Notes under the pieces: generated by a model | Told to the model about the DNA's origin: nothing | Databases searched by the model: none | What the model saw: the letters and a program-made list of their open reading frames with translations, nothing else | Position numbers and translations under genes: made by a program | Assembly: GCA_036525795.1 (NCBI GenBank) | Contig: DATCZS010000030.1 | Coordinates: forward strand, 1-30,491 | Source: DATCZS01 sp036525795 | GTDB lineage: Bacteria > Actinomycetota > Acidimicrobiia > Spongiisociales > ZC4RG35 | Direction: 5' to 3' | Length of the DNA stretch: 30,491 nt | Shown here: positions 21,944 to 29,984 of the stretch, one piece after another | How the letters are laid out: each line of letters starts with the position of its first letter | Numbering within the stretch: position 1 is the first letter of the stretch

Positions 21944-23545
21944 TCAGTTGCCGCTCTTGGCGACCTCGGCGAGGAACTCGTCGTTCGACTTCGTGGTCTT
22001 CAGGCGATCGATCAACAACTCGAGCGCGGCGCCTGGTTCCAGCGCCAGCAGCACTCTGCGCAACTTCCAGACTTGCGTCAACTCGCGGCGGTCAAACAGC
22101 AACTCCTCCCGCCGCGTTCCCGATGACTCGATGTCGATGGCGGGATAGATTCGCTTGTCGGCGAGTTTGCGGTCGAGGCGAAGCTCCATGTTGCCGGTGC
22201 CCTTGAACTCCTCGAAGATCACCTCATCCATCTTCGAGCCGGTTTCGACGAGCGCCGTTCCCAGGATGGTGAGAGAACCGCCCTCCTCGATGTTCCTGGC
22301 CGCCCCGAAGAACCGCTTGGGTGGGTACAGCGCCTGGCTGTCGACTCCACCGGACAGGATGCGGCCGGATGCAGGTGTCGCCAGGTTGTGGGCCCGGGCC
22401 AGACGGGTGATCGAGTCCAGCAGGATGACGACGTCGGTGCCGGCCTCGACGAGCCTCTTCGCCCGTTCGATCGCCAACTCCGACACCTGGGTGTGCTCCT
22501 CCGCCGGACGGTCGAATGTCGAGAAGATCACCTCGCCCTTGACGGAGCGCTGCATGTCGGTGACTTCTTCTGGACGCTCGTCGACCAGTACGACCATCAG
22601 GTAGCACTCGGGATTGTTGGCGGTGATCGCCTGGGCCATCTCCTTCAACACCGTCGTCTTGCCGGCCTTGGGAGGGGAGACGATCAACCCTCGCTGACCC
22701 TTGCCGATGGGAGCGATGAGGTCGACGATCCGGGTCAGGATGCCCTCGTCCCTTCCTTCGACCTCGAGACGCAGACGCTCGTCGGGAAACAGGGGAGTCA
22801 GCTTCTCGAACTTCGGCCGGCGCTGCGCGTCGCTCGCATCGAGACCGTTCACCGAGAGGATCCGCACCAGAGCCGGAAACTTCTCCTGAGATCGGGGCGG
22901 ACGGATCGGACCGGAAACCAGGTCGCCCTTGCGCAGTCCGAACTTGCGAACCTGACTGGCAGACACGTACACGTCGCGATCGCCCGGCAGGTACCCGGTC
23001 ACTCGCAGGAAGCCGTATCCCTCCGGCAGGATGTCGAGCAGCCCCTCCCGAACCTCCAACTCGCTCTCGGGAATCTGATCGTATTGGCCGCCGCCGCCAC
23101 CGCCGCCGCCACCGCCGCCACCACCGGGCCCGCCGCGACGGCGTCGCTTGCGTCTCCGGTTTCCGGCGTTGTCATCGTCGTAGTCGCGGGGGCCGCGGTC
23201 ACCCGCCTGGTCGCGGTCGCCGCCAGACGAATCGCTCGCCTCCGACGCCTCGTCTCCCGCCTCACCTTCGCCGTCGTCAGACGAATCCTCATCTTCGGAG
23301 GAGCCGTCGGAGCCTCCGCCGCCGTCGCCTGAGGGAGCTTCTTCCGACGCGTCGTCACCCCGCGGGGTGGCGGCCGGAAGCTCGATGTCGACAGGGGCGT
23401 CGCCGCCGTCGGCGGCTGCACCCGCCTCGATCAGCGCAGCGATGATCTTGGCCTTCTGCAGTCCGTCGGTTTCGATTCCGACTGCCGACCCGATCTCACG
23501 CAACTCGGCGAGGGTCTTGTTCTGGAGTTGGGCTCTGGTGCTCAT
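21944..23545 (-). CDS. rho: Transcription termination factor Rho with disordered insertion
   Basis: Hexameric RNA-dependent ATPase that ends transcription. The 533 residues contain a Rho_N helix-extension domain (STRAQLQNKTLAELREIGSA), the cold-shock RNA-binding domain beginning around EGYGFLRVTGYLPGDRDVYV, the Walker A loop VSPPKAGKTTVL and the Q-loop and R-loop region. Between the first two domains lies a roughly 110-residue insertion: first acidic and Ser/Gly-rich (GGGGSDGSSEDEDSSDDGEG), then a basic run (NRRRKRRRRGG) and 13 consecutive Gly. Such insertions are known in actinobacterial Rho. ATG at 23543-23545 has a GAGAGGAG site three bases upstream; an extra nine-residue extension is less likely. 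Confidence 0.97.
   Translation of the reverse strand: MSTRAQLQNKTLAELREIGSAVGIETDGLQKAKIIAALIEAGAAADGGDAPVDIELPAATPRGDDASEEAPSGDGGGGSDGSSEDEDSSDDGEGEAGDEASEASDSSGGDRDQAGDRGPRDYDDDNAGNRRRKRRRRGGPGGGGGGGGGGGGGQYDQIPESELEVREGLLDILPEGYGFLRVTGYLPGDRDVYVSASQVRKFGLRKGDLVSGPIRPPRSQEKFPALVRILSVNGLDASDAQRRPKFEKLTPLFPDERLRLEVEGRDEGILTRIVDLIAPIGKGQRGLIVSPPKAGKTTVLKEMAQAITANNPECYLMVVLVDERPEEVTDMQRSVKGEVIFSTFDRPAEEHTQVSELAIERAKRLVEAGTDVVILLDSITRLARAHNLATPASGRILSGGVDSQALYPPKRFFGAARNIEEGGSLTILGTALVETGSKMDEVIFEEFKGTGNMELRLDRKLADKRIYPAIDIESSGTRREELLFDRRELTQVWKLRRVLLALEPGAALELLIDRLKTTKSNDEFLAEVAKSGN
23087..23130 (-). repeat. GGC/GGT codon tract encoding poly-Gly in Rho
   Basis: On the plus strand this is a (ccgcca/ccgccg) run of roughly 40 bases; on the coding strand it is a GGT/GGC codon tract giving 13 Gly in a row inside the Rho insertion. 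Such triplet tracts may vary in length between strains. Confidence 0.7.
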
Positions 23546-23683
23546 GTGCTCCTCTCGGCCCATCGGGTTCACTCAGACGTGCGCGTCGCGTGCGACGAAG
23601 AGGAACCCGGACTGGTGGGTAGAACCCGCCGGGACTGCGAGGGCGCCCGCAAAGATTGCCCAGACAGACCAACGGTGACGTGC

Positions 23684-23711
23684 ATTGTAGCGCCTTCCGC
23701 ATCGCAGGCAA
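23684..23711 (-). promoter_or_regulatory. Candidate rho promoter
   Basis: On the minus strand, TTGCCT (23706-23711), a 16-bp spacer and TACAAT (23684-23689), giving a roughly 130-nt leader. A long leader on rho is in keeping with autogenous Rho-dependent attenuation in other bacteria. Confidence 0.5.
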
Positions 23712-23768
23712 GCCAACCGGCCGCCGACTCCGGGCCGATCCTCACCCGGCGGTGCCGGGACGCCCGGA

Positions 23769-25139
23769 TCAGGCGCCGAAGTCCTCCAAAACCCCGGCCA
23801 CCGCCTCGGCGGTCGCCGGAATGCGGGTGATCCGTTCCGCCCGGCCGAGGAGGTCCGCCAGATCGTCGGGGAGCAGGGGCTCGACGCCGGTGGCGGCGAT
23901 GACCGCCTCGGAGAACTTCACCGGGTGGGCGGTCGCGATGACCACCATCGGGTCGGCACCGCTGTGGTGATCGGCGGCATGCCATCCGGCGGCGGTGTGG
24001 GGATCGATCACCAGGCCGTGTTCGTGGTGAACCTCGGCCATCACACGCGCCAGCGTCGCGTCGTCTGCCCAGGAGGCCTCGAACGTCGCCCGCACCCGGT
24101 CGTGCCTGCGCTCGTCCAGCGTCAGGACCCCGCCCGTCCGGAACTCGGCGACCGCCGCGGCGGTGGCGGCGCCGTCCCGTTCGAACAGCTCGAACAGCAA
24201 GCGCTCCAGATTCGAGGGGATCTGTATGTCCATCGCCGGGGCGATGGTCGGCACGACCGGGCCGCGCGGAAGGCGGCCCGTGTCGATCAGGTCGGCCAAT
24301 CCGTGATTGGCGTTGTTCCCGACCACCAGGCGCGAGATCGGAACCCCCGTTCGCCGCGCGACGTACGCAGCGAACACGTTGCCGAAATTGCCGGTGGGGA
24401 CGGCGACGGAGAAGGGCCGGCCCAGCCTGACGCCCAGGTAGGCGTAGTAGGCGGCCTGGGCGACGATCCTGGCCCAGTTGATCGAGTTCACCGCTGCCAA
24501 CCGGAAGCGGCGACGGGTGTCGCCGTCGGCGAACGTCGACTTCACCAGATCCTGGCAGTCGTCGAACGTGCCGTCGACGGCCACCGCCCGAACATTCTCG
24601 GACAGGACGGTGGTCATCTGCCGGCGCTGCACCTCCGACACGCGGCCGTCCGGGTAGAGGATGGCGATGTCGACCGAACCGCGGTCCCGGCACGCCTCGA
24701 TCGCCGCCGAGCCCGTGTCTCCCGACGTCGCCCCCAACACCGTGATCGATTCCCCTCGAACCTCGAGGATGCGATCGAACAGCCCACCGACCAACTGGAG
24801 CGCATAGTCCTTGAACGAGAGTGTCGGACCCCAGAACAGTTCGAGCAGGAATCGGTCCGGCGAGATCTCGGTCAGAGGTGCCACGTCCGGGTGCCGGAAT
24901 GCGCGGTAGGTGGATGCAACGAGATCGTCGAGCTGGTGCTCGACCGCCGACCCGCCGACGAACGCTCGAAGGTACTCGGTTGCCACCGCGGCGTACCCGG
25001 ACCCCGGGGGGACCCCCGCCACATCGAACGACGGCCACTCCTCTGGCACGTAGAGCCCTCCGTCGGTTCCCAGCCCGGTCAGCACCACGTCGTCGAATCC
25101 GAGGATCGGCGCCGATCCCCGGGTGGAGACGTAGCGCAT
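23769..25139 (-). CDS. thrC: Threonine synthase, long type
   Basis: PLP enzyme that converts O-phosphohomoserine to threonine. The 456 residues begin with MRYVSTRGSAPILGFDDVVL, which is the N-terminal part of the longer (E. coli/yeast-like) class. The PLP Lys is Lys110 in WGPTLSFKDYALQ. GATSGDTGSAAIE is the phosphate-binding Gly loop. PTGNFGNVFAAYVA and NANHGLADLIDTG are also conserved. Many actinobacteria carry the shorter (about 360-residue) class instead. ATG shares one base with the hom stop codon (TGATG). After thrC comes a CCGGG-ACG-CCCGG hairpin (23755-23767) and then the rho promoter; thrB is absent. Confidence 0.96.
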   Translation of the reverse strand: MRYVSTRGSAPILGFDDVVLTGLGTDGGLYVPEEWPSFDVAGVPPGSGYAAVATEYLRAFVGGSAVEHQLDDLVASTYRAFRHPDVAPLTEISPDRFLLELFWGPTLSFKDYALQLVGGLFDRILEVRGESITVLGATSGDTGSAAIEACRDRGSVDIAILYPDGRVSEVQRRQMTTVLSENVRAVAVDGTFDDCQDLVKSTFADGDTRRRFRLAAVNSINWARIVAQAAYYAYLGVRLGRPFSVAVPTGNFGNVFAAYVARRTGVPISRLVVGNNANHGLADLIDTGRLPRGPVVPTIAPAMDIQIPSNLERLLFELFERDGAATAAAVAEFRTGGVLTLDERRHDRVRATFEASWADDATLARVMAEVHHEHGLVIDPHTAAGWHAADHHSGADPMVVIATAHPVKFSEAVIAATGVEPLLPDDLADLLGRAERITRIPATAEAVAGVLEDFGA

Positions 25140-26416
25140 CAGGGCTCTGAACTGATCACGCGCAGGGTCGCCGCCACCTGACGGACCACGTCGAGCCGGG
25201 TCAGCGAGTCGATCGCCGCCCGGTGGGCCGATTCGAGTGCGTCGTGGGTGATGAGCAGCAGGGTGGCGGCGTCACCCCGGCCTTCCTGCCACACCGACAT
25301 GATCGACACCCCGTGATCACCGAACGCCGAAGCGATCTGGGCGAGCACCCCGGGGGCATCCACCACCTCCAGCCGCACGTACCACTTGGTGTCCACCGAT
25401 TCGAAGTCGGCCACCATCGCCTCGCCAAAGCGGATGCGGGGGGCCACCTGGGTACCGGACAACAGCTCGCGGGCCGCATCGATCACGTCGCCGAGGACGG
25501 CGGTGGCGGTCGGTTCGCCACCCGCACCCGGGCCGGAGAAGAGCAGTTCCCCCACCGAGGGCCCCTCGATGAAGACGGCATTGTTTGCGCCGCGAATGGC
25601 AGCCAGCGGGTGTTCGAGAGGGACGAGCGCAGGGTGGACCCGTACCGCGACGCCGGAGTCGGATTGCTCGGCAACCGCCAGAAGCTTCACGCAATACCCG
25701 AGGTCGCGGGCGAAGCCGATGTCGACAGAGGAGATGCCGTCGATCCCCTCGCGATAGACCCTGTCCGACCCGACCCATTGGCCGAAACCGAGACCGGCGA
25801 GAATCGCCGCCTTGGAGGCAGCGTCGCCTCCCCCCACGTCTGCAGTGGGATCCGCCTCGGCGTATCCGAGCGCCTGGGCTTCCGAAAGCACGTCGGCGTA
25901 GTCGCGTCCTTCCGCGTCCATCGCCGTCAGGATGTAGTTCGTGGTGCCGTTGACGATTCCGAGGATGCGCGTGAGCCGCTCTCCCGCCAGCGACTCGGAC
26001 AGGGGTCGGATCAGTGGAATGCCTCCACCGACGGCAGCCTCGAACAGCAGCGAGACTCCCGTGGCCGCAGCCTGGGCGATGAGTTCGGGGCCGCGCGCCG
26101 CCACCAACTCCTTGTTGGCGGTGACGACAGGCTTTCCCGCCGCCAGCGCCCGCAGGACCAGTTCTCCGGCGGGCTCGAGCCCACCCATCACCTCGACCAC
26201 GAGTTCGACCGCCGGATCGTCGACGACCGAGAAGGGGTCGGTGGCCACGTACTCGGCGGGGAACGACCGCTCCTTCGAGGCGTCGCGTACCGCCACCTTC
26301 ACCAGTTCGAGATCGATACCCGACTTGGCGGCGATGATCCCGTGGTCCTCGATGAGCTTGCGGGCCAGAGTCCCGCCGACGGTTCCTCCACCGAGGATTC
26401 CGACTCCTACCGACAT
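25139..26416 (-). CDS. hom: Homoserine dehydrogenase with ACT domain
   Basis: NAD(P)H-dependent reduction of aspartate semialdehyde to homoserine; the branch step to threonine and methionine. The 425 residues begin with SVGVGILGGGTVGGTLARK, the Rossmann motif. The catalytic region is ILGIVNGTTNYILTAMD with EAQALGYAEADPTADVGGGD following, where Lys and Asp act. The C-terminal 75 residues form an ACT domain (VDAPGVLAQIASAFGDHGVS), likely the threonine feedback site. ATG at 26414-26416 has an AGGAAG ribosome site about eight bases upstream. It overlaps thrC by one base. A weak TAGCAT box lies at 26472-26477. Confidence 0.97.
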   Translation of the reverse strand: MSVGVGILGGGTVGGTLARKLIEDHGIIAAKSGIDLELVKVAVRDASKERSFPAEYVATDPFSVVDDPAVELVVEVMGGLEPAGELVLRALAAGKPVVTANKELVAARGPELIAQAAATGVSLLFEAAVGGGIPLIRPLSESLAGERLTRILGIVNGTTNYILTAMDAEGRDYADVLSEAQALGYAEADPTADVGGGDAASKAAILAGLGFGQWVGSDRVYREGIDGISSVDIGFARDLGYCVKLLAVAEQSDSGVAVRVHPALVPLEHPLAAIRGANNAVFIEGPSVGELLFSGPGAGGEPTATAVLGDVIDAARELLSGTQVAPRIRFGEAMVADFESVDTKWYVRLEVVDAPGVLAQIASAFGDHGVSIMSVWQEGRGDAATLLLITHDALESAHRAAIDSLTRLDVVRQVAATLRVISSEP

Positions 26417-26509
26417 GTGTCCGGGCTTCCTGTTCGGGGATTGCGCGCGGCGGACGACGCCGCCGGAGGCGATGCTAGGCGGCCGAAGGGGCGGCTCCCA
26501 CCGGAGGGC

Positions 26510-26515
26510 TACAAT
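26510..26515 (+). promoter_or_regulatory. -10 box (TACAAT) of tRNA-Arg
   Basis: TACAAT ends 10 bases before the first base of tRNA-Arg, which gives a 5' leader of only about 4 nt. No clear -35 is seen; the region upstream is GC-rich. Confidence 0.45.
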
Positions 26516-26525
26516 TCCCCGCCGT

Positions 26526-26600
26526 GCCCCCGTAGCTCAGGGGATAGAGCACTGGTCTCCGGAACCAGGTGCGCAGGTTCGAGTCCTGCCGGGGGCGCCA
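26526..26600 (+). tRNA. tRNA-Arg (CCG anticodon)
   Basis: The acceptor stem GCCCCCG pairs with CGGGGGC, the discriminator is G and 3' CCA is encoded. The anticodon stem CTGGT/ACCAG encloses CTCCGGA with anticodon CCG (codon CGG). T-arm GCAGG/CCTGC with the loop TTCGAGT. Confidence 0.95.
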
Positions 26601-26754
26601 CCATCAGCCACGGCCGTCCGGGTCAACCGGCGGGTCACCTTCGCCGTACACCGCACCGCGACTGCGCCGGCACCGCCTTCTCCGCCCGGTTCCGGGTCGA
26701 CCCGGCACGTGGAAGGGACGACAGGCGGGATTCACGCCGACCACACTGCGGAGC

Positions 26755-26973
26755 ATGTGCAGAAGCATCAAGACGCTGCGCGAACAGACGACCCTGGCGA
26801 CGCCCGAAGAGGTGGAGGCCGCCGCCCTTCAGTTCGTCCGAAAGGTCTCGGGTTTTCGCGCCCCCGCAGCCCACAACCGGGCCGTGTTCGACGCCGCCGT
26901 GGCAGAGATCGCCGCCTCCACCGAGCGCCTCATGGGAGCCCTGGTCATCGCCGGCCACCCCACATCGAGATAG
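26755..26973 (+). CDS. DUF2277 small protein
   Basis: 72 residues from ATG 26755-26757. It begins MCRSIKTLREQTTLATPEEV and continues with AALQFVRKVSGFRAPAAHN, the DUF2277 signature (C-R-(N/S)-I-K-T-L at the start, VRK(V)SGF near the middle). The function is unknown; the family lies in many soil bacteria and one Cys is conserved at position 2. A weak GCGGAG precedes the ATG at close range. A longer frame that opens inside tRNA-Arg is rejected. It stands between tRNA-Arg and the MFS gene. Confidence 0.85.
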   Translation: MCRSIKTLREQTTLATPEEVEAAALQFVRKVSGFRAPAAHNRAVFDAAVAEIAASTERLMGALVIAGHPTSR

Positions 26974-27010
26974 GCGCCCTCCCGGCTTCGCGATATGCCG
27001 AGGCGACCGA

Positions 27011-27016
27011 TAGCCT
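27011..27016 (+). promoter_or_regulatory. -10 box (TAGCCT) of the MFS operon, leaderless arrangement
   Basis: TAGCCT, then GCGCGC, then the GTG start at 27023. No Shine-Dalgarno sequence lies between. The six-base spacing predicts a transcript that begins at the start codon. Confidence 0.5.
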
Positions 27017-27022
27017 GCGCGC

Positions 27023-28468
27023 GTGTCGAATACGCAGTCGGTGGACGTCGACTACTCGAAGAAGTGGTTCGTGATGGCCACCATCGGGTCTGGCGTGATC
27101 CTCGCCACGATCGACGGGTCGATCGTCAACATCGCTCTTCCCACGATCCGGGCGGAGTTCGACACCGCGTTCAGGGTCATCCAATGGGTCCCGCTCGCGT
27201 ACCTGCTGGTGATCGCCACCCTCACCCTGGGGACCGGCCGGCTGGGCGACATCGTCGGCAAAAAGCGCATCTACACGACCGGGTTCGTGGTGTTCACGTT
27301 CTCTTCGATGTTGTGCGGGCTGGCACCGAGCATCGGATTCCTGATCGGCTTCCGCGTGATCCAGGCTCTCGGGGCGGTGATGATCCTTGCCCTCGGTGCG
27401 GCCATCCTCACCGAGTCGTTTCCGCCTCAGGAACGCGGCAAGGCACTCGGATGGATCGGGACGTTCGTGTCGATCGGCATCGTCACCGGGCCTGCGGTCG
27501 GGGGTCTGCTCATCTCGACCCTCGACTGGCGCTGGATCTTCTACGTCAACCTGCCTGTCGGCATCATCGGAACGGTGATGGCGATCCGCTACGTTCCGAA
27601 TCTCCCCCCGGTGCCCGGCCAGCGCATGGACTTCCTCGGGGCGGGGATCCTCTCGATGACGCTGTTGAGCATCTCGTATGCGCTCACCCGCGGTCAGGAA
27701 GCGGGCTTTCTCGACGGCGCAAACCTCATCCTGTATCTGGTGGCGGTGATCGGAGCCGTGACCTTCGTGAGAGTCGAGAGGCGTCTGCCATCTCCGATGA
27801 TCAGACTGGACCTGTTCCGCAACCCGATGCTCACCATCAGCGTGATCACCGGCTTCATCACGTTCGTCGTCGTATCTGCCGTGTTCCTCGTCATGCCCTT
27901 CTATCTCGAGGGCGTGCTCGGCTTCGACGTGAAGACGGTGGGACTGCTCCTGGGGTCCGGCCCGCTGGTGCTGGGTGTCGTCGCCCCGCTGTCGGGAACG
28001 CTGTCGGATCGCATCGGGATCCGGCGCCTGACGCTGACCGGGCTGTCCATCCTCGCCGTCACCTACCTGGGGTTCCAGATCCTCGACACCGACACGCGGT
28101 GGTGGGAGTACGTGATGCTGGCGGTTCCGGTCGGGTTGGGAATGGGTGTGTTCCAGAGCCCGAACAACTCGGCGATCATGGGCGCCATGCCGCGGGAGTA
28201 TTCGGGTCTGGGCGCAGGGATGCTCGCCATCACCCGGCTGCTGGGCCAGATCACCGGGGTGGCCGTGCTCGGATCCTTCTGGGCGGCCCGGGTGCTGGCC
28301 AACTCACCCGGACCGGTGCCGAACGGTGACGCCTCCCGGGCGTCGGCCACCGCCCAGGTGGCCGGAATCCACGATGCCTTCCTCGCCGGTTTCGGGGTGA
28401 TGTTGCTGGCCGTGGCCATCGGATATCTGGGGTTGCGCAGGGAACGGCAGATGCGCCCGTCGCCGTGA
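27023..28468 (+). CDS. MFS transporter, DHA2 (EmrB/QacA) type
   Basis: 481-residue drug/proton antiporter type with about 14 helices. Motif A is GRLGDIVGKKRIY after helix 2; motif C, characteristic of antiporters, is GTFVSIGIVTGPAVGGLL in helix 5; ATIDGSIVNIALPTI in helix 1 is the DHA2 motif D1. GTG 27023-27025 is preceded by a -10-like box instead of a ribosome site. It overlaps the next gene by four bases (GTGA), so the two are translationally coupled. The exported compound is unknown; polyamine-like molecules are a thought from the neighbour. Confidence 0.9.
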   Translation: MSNTQSVDVDYSKKWFVMATIGSGVILATIDGSIVNIALPTIRAEFDTAFRVIQWVPLAYLLVIATLTLGTGRLGDIVGKKRIYTTGFVVFTFSSMLCGLAPSIGFLIGFRVIQALGAVMILALGAAILTESFPPQERGKALGWIGTFVSIGIVTGPAVGGLLISTLDWRWIFYVNLPVGIIGTVMAIRYVPNLPPVPGQRMDFLGAGILSMTLLSISYALTRGQEAGFLDGANLILYLVAVIGAVTFVRVERRLPSPMIRLDLFRNPMLTISVITGFITFVVVSAVFLVMPFYLEGVLGFDVKTVGLLLGSGPLVLGVVAPLSGTLSDRIGIRRLTLTGLSILAVTYLGFQILDTDTRWWEYVMLAVPVGLGMGVFQSPNNSAIMGAMPREYSGLGAGMLAITRLLGQITGVAVLGSFWAARVLANSPGPVPNGDASRASATAQVAGIHDAFLAGFGVMLLAVAIGYLGLRRERQMRPSP

Positions 28469-29910
28469 ACCGCAGACTCGCCGAGTTCCTGGTCTTTCTG
28501 GCATCGGCCGCCGTGCTGGTCATCGAGATCGCTGCCGTGCGATTGATGGCTCCATACGTCGGTCAGACGCTCGAGACGTTCACGGCCATCATCTCCACCG
28601 TGCTCGCCGGCATCGCAGCGGGTACGGCGGTCGGAGGGAGGCTGGCGGACACCCATGACCCGGGGACTCTGATCCGAGTCGAGCTGGTGGGCGGCGGAAT
28701 CCTCACCCTGCTCCTCGTCCCCCTGGTGCGGGCGATCGGCCCGACGCTGGGCGGCGGCCTCGCCGGATTGGTGGCGCTGACGGTGTTGACGGTCTTCGTT
28801 CCGGCCGCCGTGCTGAGCGCGATCTCGCCGGCGATCATCAAGGCGAATCTGGTTCGTCTGGCCGAGACGGGGACCACGGTGGGTCGATTCTCGGCGATCG
28901 GAACGGTCGGCGCCATCGCAGGTTCCGTCACGACCGGGTTCGTCCTGCTCGCCCGCTTCTCCACCTCATCGATCCTCTTGTGGCTGGGAGCGGGCCTGGC
29001 AGCCCTCGGGATCGGGCTGTCCGTCCGGCGGAACCCACGGGTTGCGATCGTGGCGGCGGCCTCGGTTGCCCTTGGAAGCGTGGTGGCCGCCTCGAGCGAA
29101 GGCCCCTGTGATGCCGAAACCCGCTACTACTGCGTGCGGCTGGTGCCCGATGCCGGCCGACCCGGCGCGACCTACCTGGTGCTGGATGATCTGTTCCACT
29201 CGCACGTCGATCCGGCCGATCCGACCCATCTCGAGTTCAGCTACACGCGCATGTTCGGAACCCTGATCGATGCCACCAGCACCGGCGCCCTGGAGGCAGT
29301 CCACATCGGCGGCGGCGGGTTCACGATGCCGCGCTGGATCGAAGCCACCCGCCCCGGCTCGCGATCTCGAGTACTGGAGCTGGACCCGGACATCGTCGAA
29401 CTCGACGTGGAGCGGCTCGGCCTCTCCCTCGACTCCGGGATCGGCGTCACCATCGGCGACGCCAGGCGCACCCTGGCCGGCATCGGCGACGGCGAGGCCG
29501 ACCTGGTGATCGGCGACGCCTTCGGAGGACGGGCGGTGCCATGGCACCTGACCACCCGTCAGTTTCACCTCGAGGTCGAACGTGTCCTCGCCTCCGACGG
29601 CACCTACGTGGTCAATCTCATCGACGGGCCGGACATGGCGTTCGTTCGCTCGATGACGCGCACGCTCCTGTCGATCTGGTCGGAGGTGTCGGTTCTGACC
29701 GTCGACGACCGGCTCATCCGAGGCGGCAACGTGGTTCTCGCCGCCTCCCACTCGCCGCTCGACACCGCCCGTCTGGTGGAGCTGGGAGGAGGACGCGGCC
29801 TGCGCCTCTCGGTGCTCTCAGGCGGTGAGGCCCGTTCGTTCGCAGGCGAAGGCGTGGTCCTGACCGACGACTTCGCCCCTGTCGACCAGCTGTTGAGCCC
29901 GCACCTCTAG
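28465..29910 (+). CDS. Membrane-fused spermidine-synthase-like protein
   Basis: 481-residue fusion. Residues 1-205 form about seven hydrophobic helices (from LAEFLVFLASAAVLVIEIAA). Residues 215-481 form a SpeE-like SAM/dcSAM-binding domain with VHIGGGGFTMPRWIEA (280-294), the acidic LELDPDIVELDVE (304-316) and VIGDAFGGRAVPWHLTT (348-363). In SpeE the catalytic Asp lies in a similar DAF/DSS stretch, here Asp351. The canonical polyamine-binding region before the Gly loop is poorly conserved, so the donor or acceptor may not be a polyamine. Start is GTG at 28465-28467, inside the MFS stop codon region. Confidence 0.85.
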   Translation: MNRRLAEFLVFLASAAVLVIEIAAVRLMAPYVGQTLETFTAIISTVLAGIAAGTAVGGRLADTHDPGTLIRVELVGGGILTLLLVPLVRAIGPTLGGGLAGLVALTVLTVFVPAAVLSAISPAIIKANLVRLAETGTTVGRFSAIGTVGAIAGSVTTGFVLLARFSTSSILLWLGAGLAALGIGLSVRRNPRVAIVAAASVALGSVVAASSEGPCDAETRYYCVRLVPDAGRPGATYLVLDDLFHSHVDPADPTHLEFSYTRMFGTLIDATSTGALEAVHIGGGGFTMPRWIEATRPGSRSRVLELDPDIVELDVERLGLSLDSGIGVTIGDARRTLAGIGDGEADLVIGDAFGGRAVPWHLTTRQFHLEVERVLASDGTYVVNLIDGPDMAFVRSMTRTLLSIWSEVSVLTVDDRLIRGGNVVLAASHSPLDTARLVELGGGRGLRLSVLSGGEARSFAGEGVVLTDDFAPVDQLLSPHL

Positions 29911-29947
29911 CGCGTCTCGGCGCGACGGAGCGGCGGGTCAGGCCCCT

Positions 29948-29965
29948 GCCCGTCCTTCGGCGGGC
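29948..29965. terminator. Candidate bidirectional hairpin between converging genes
   Basis: GCCCG (29948-29952), loop TCCTTCGG, CGGGC (29961-29965), in the 74-bp gap between the fused spermidine-synthase-like gene (+) and the acyl-CoA dehydrogenase gene (-). More GC-rich pairing extends to 29980. No U-tract. Confidence 0.35.
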
Positions 29966-29984
29966 GGGCCCGCAGGCGGGTCGC

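Noticed and set aside
25223..27013. A nearly 600-codon plus-strand frame opposite hom and continuing through tRNA-Arg
   Set aside because: It reads through a tRNA and an antisense gene; only the separate DUF2277 frame near its end is credible.
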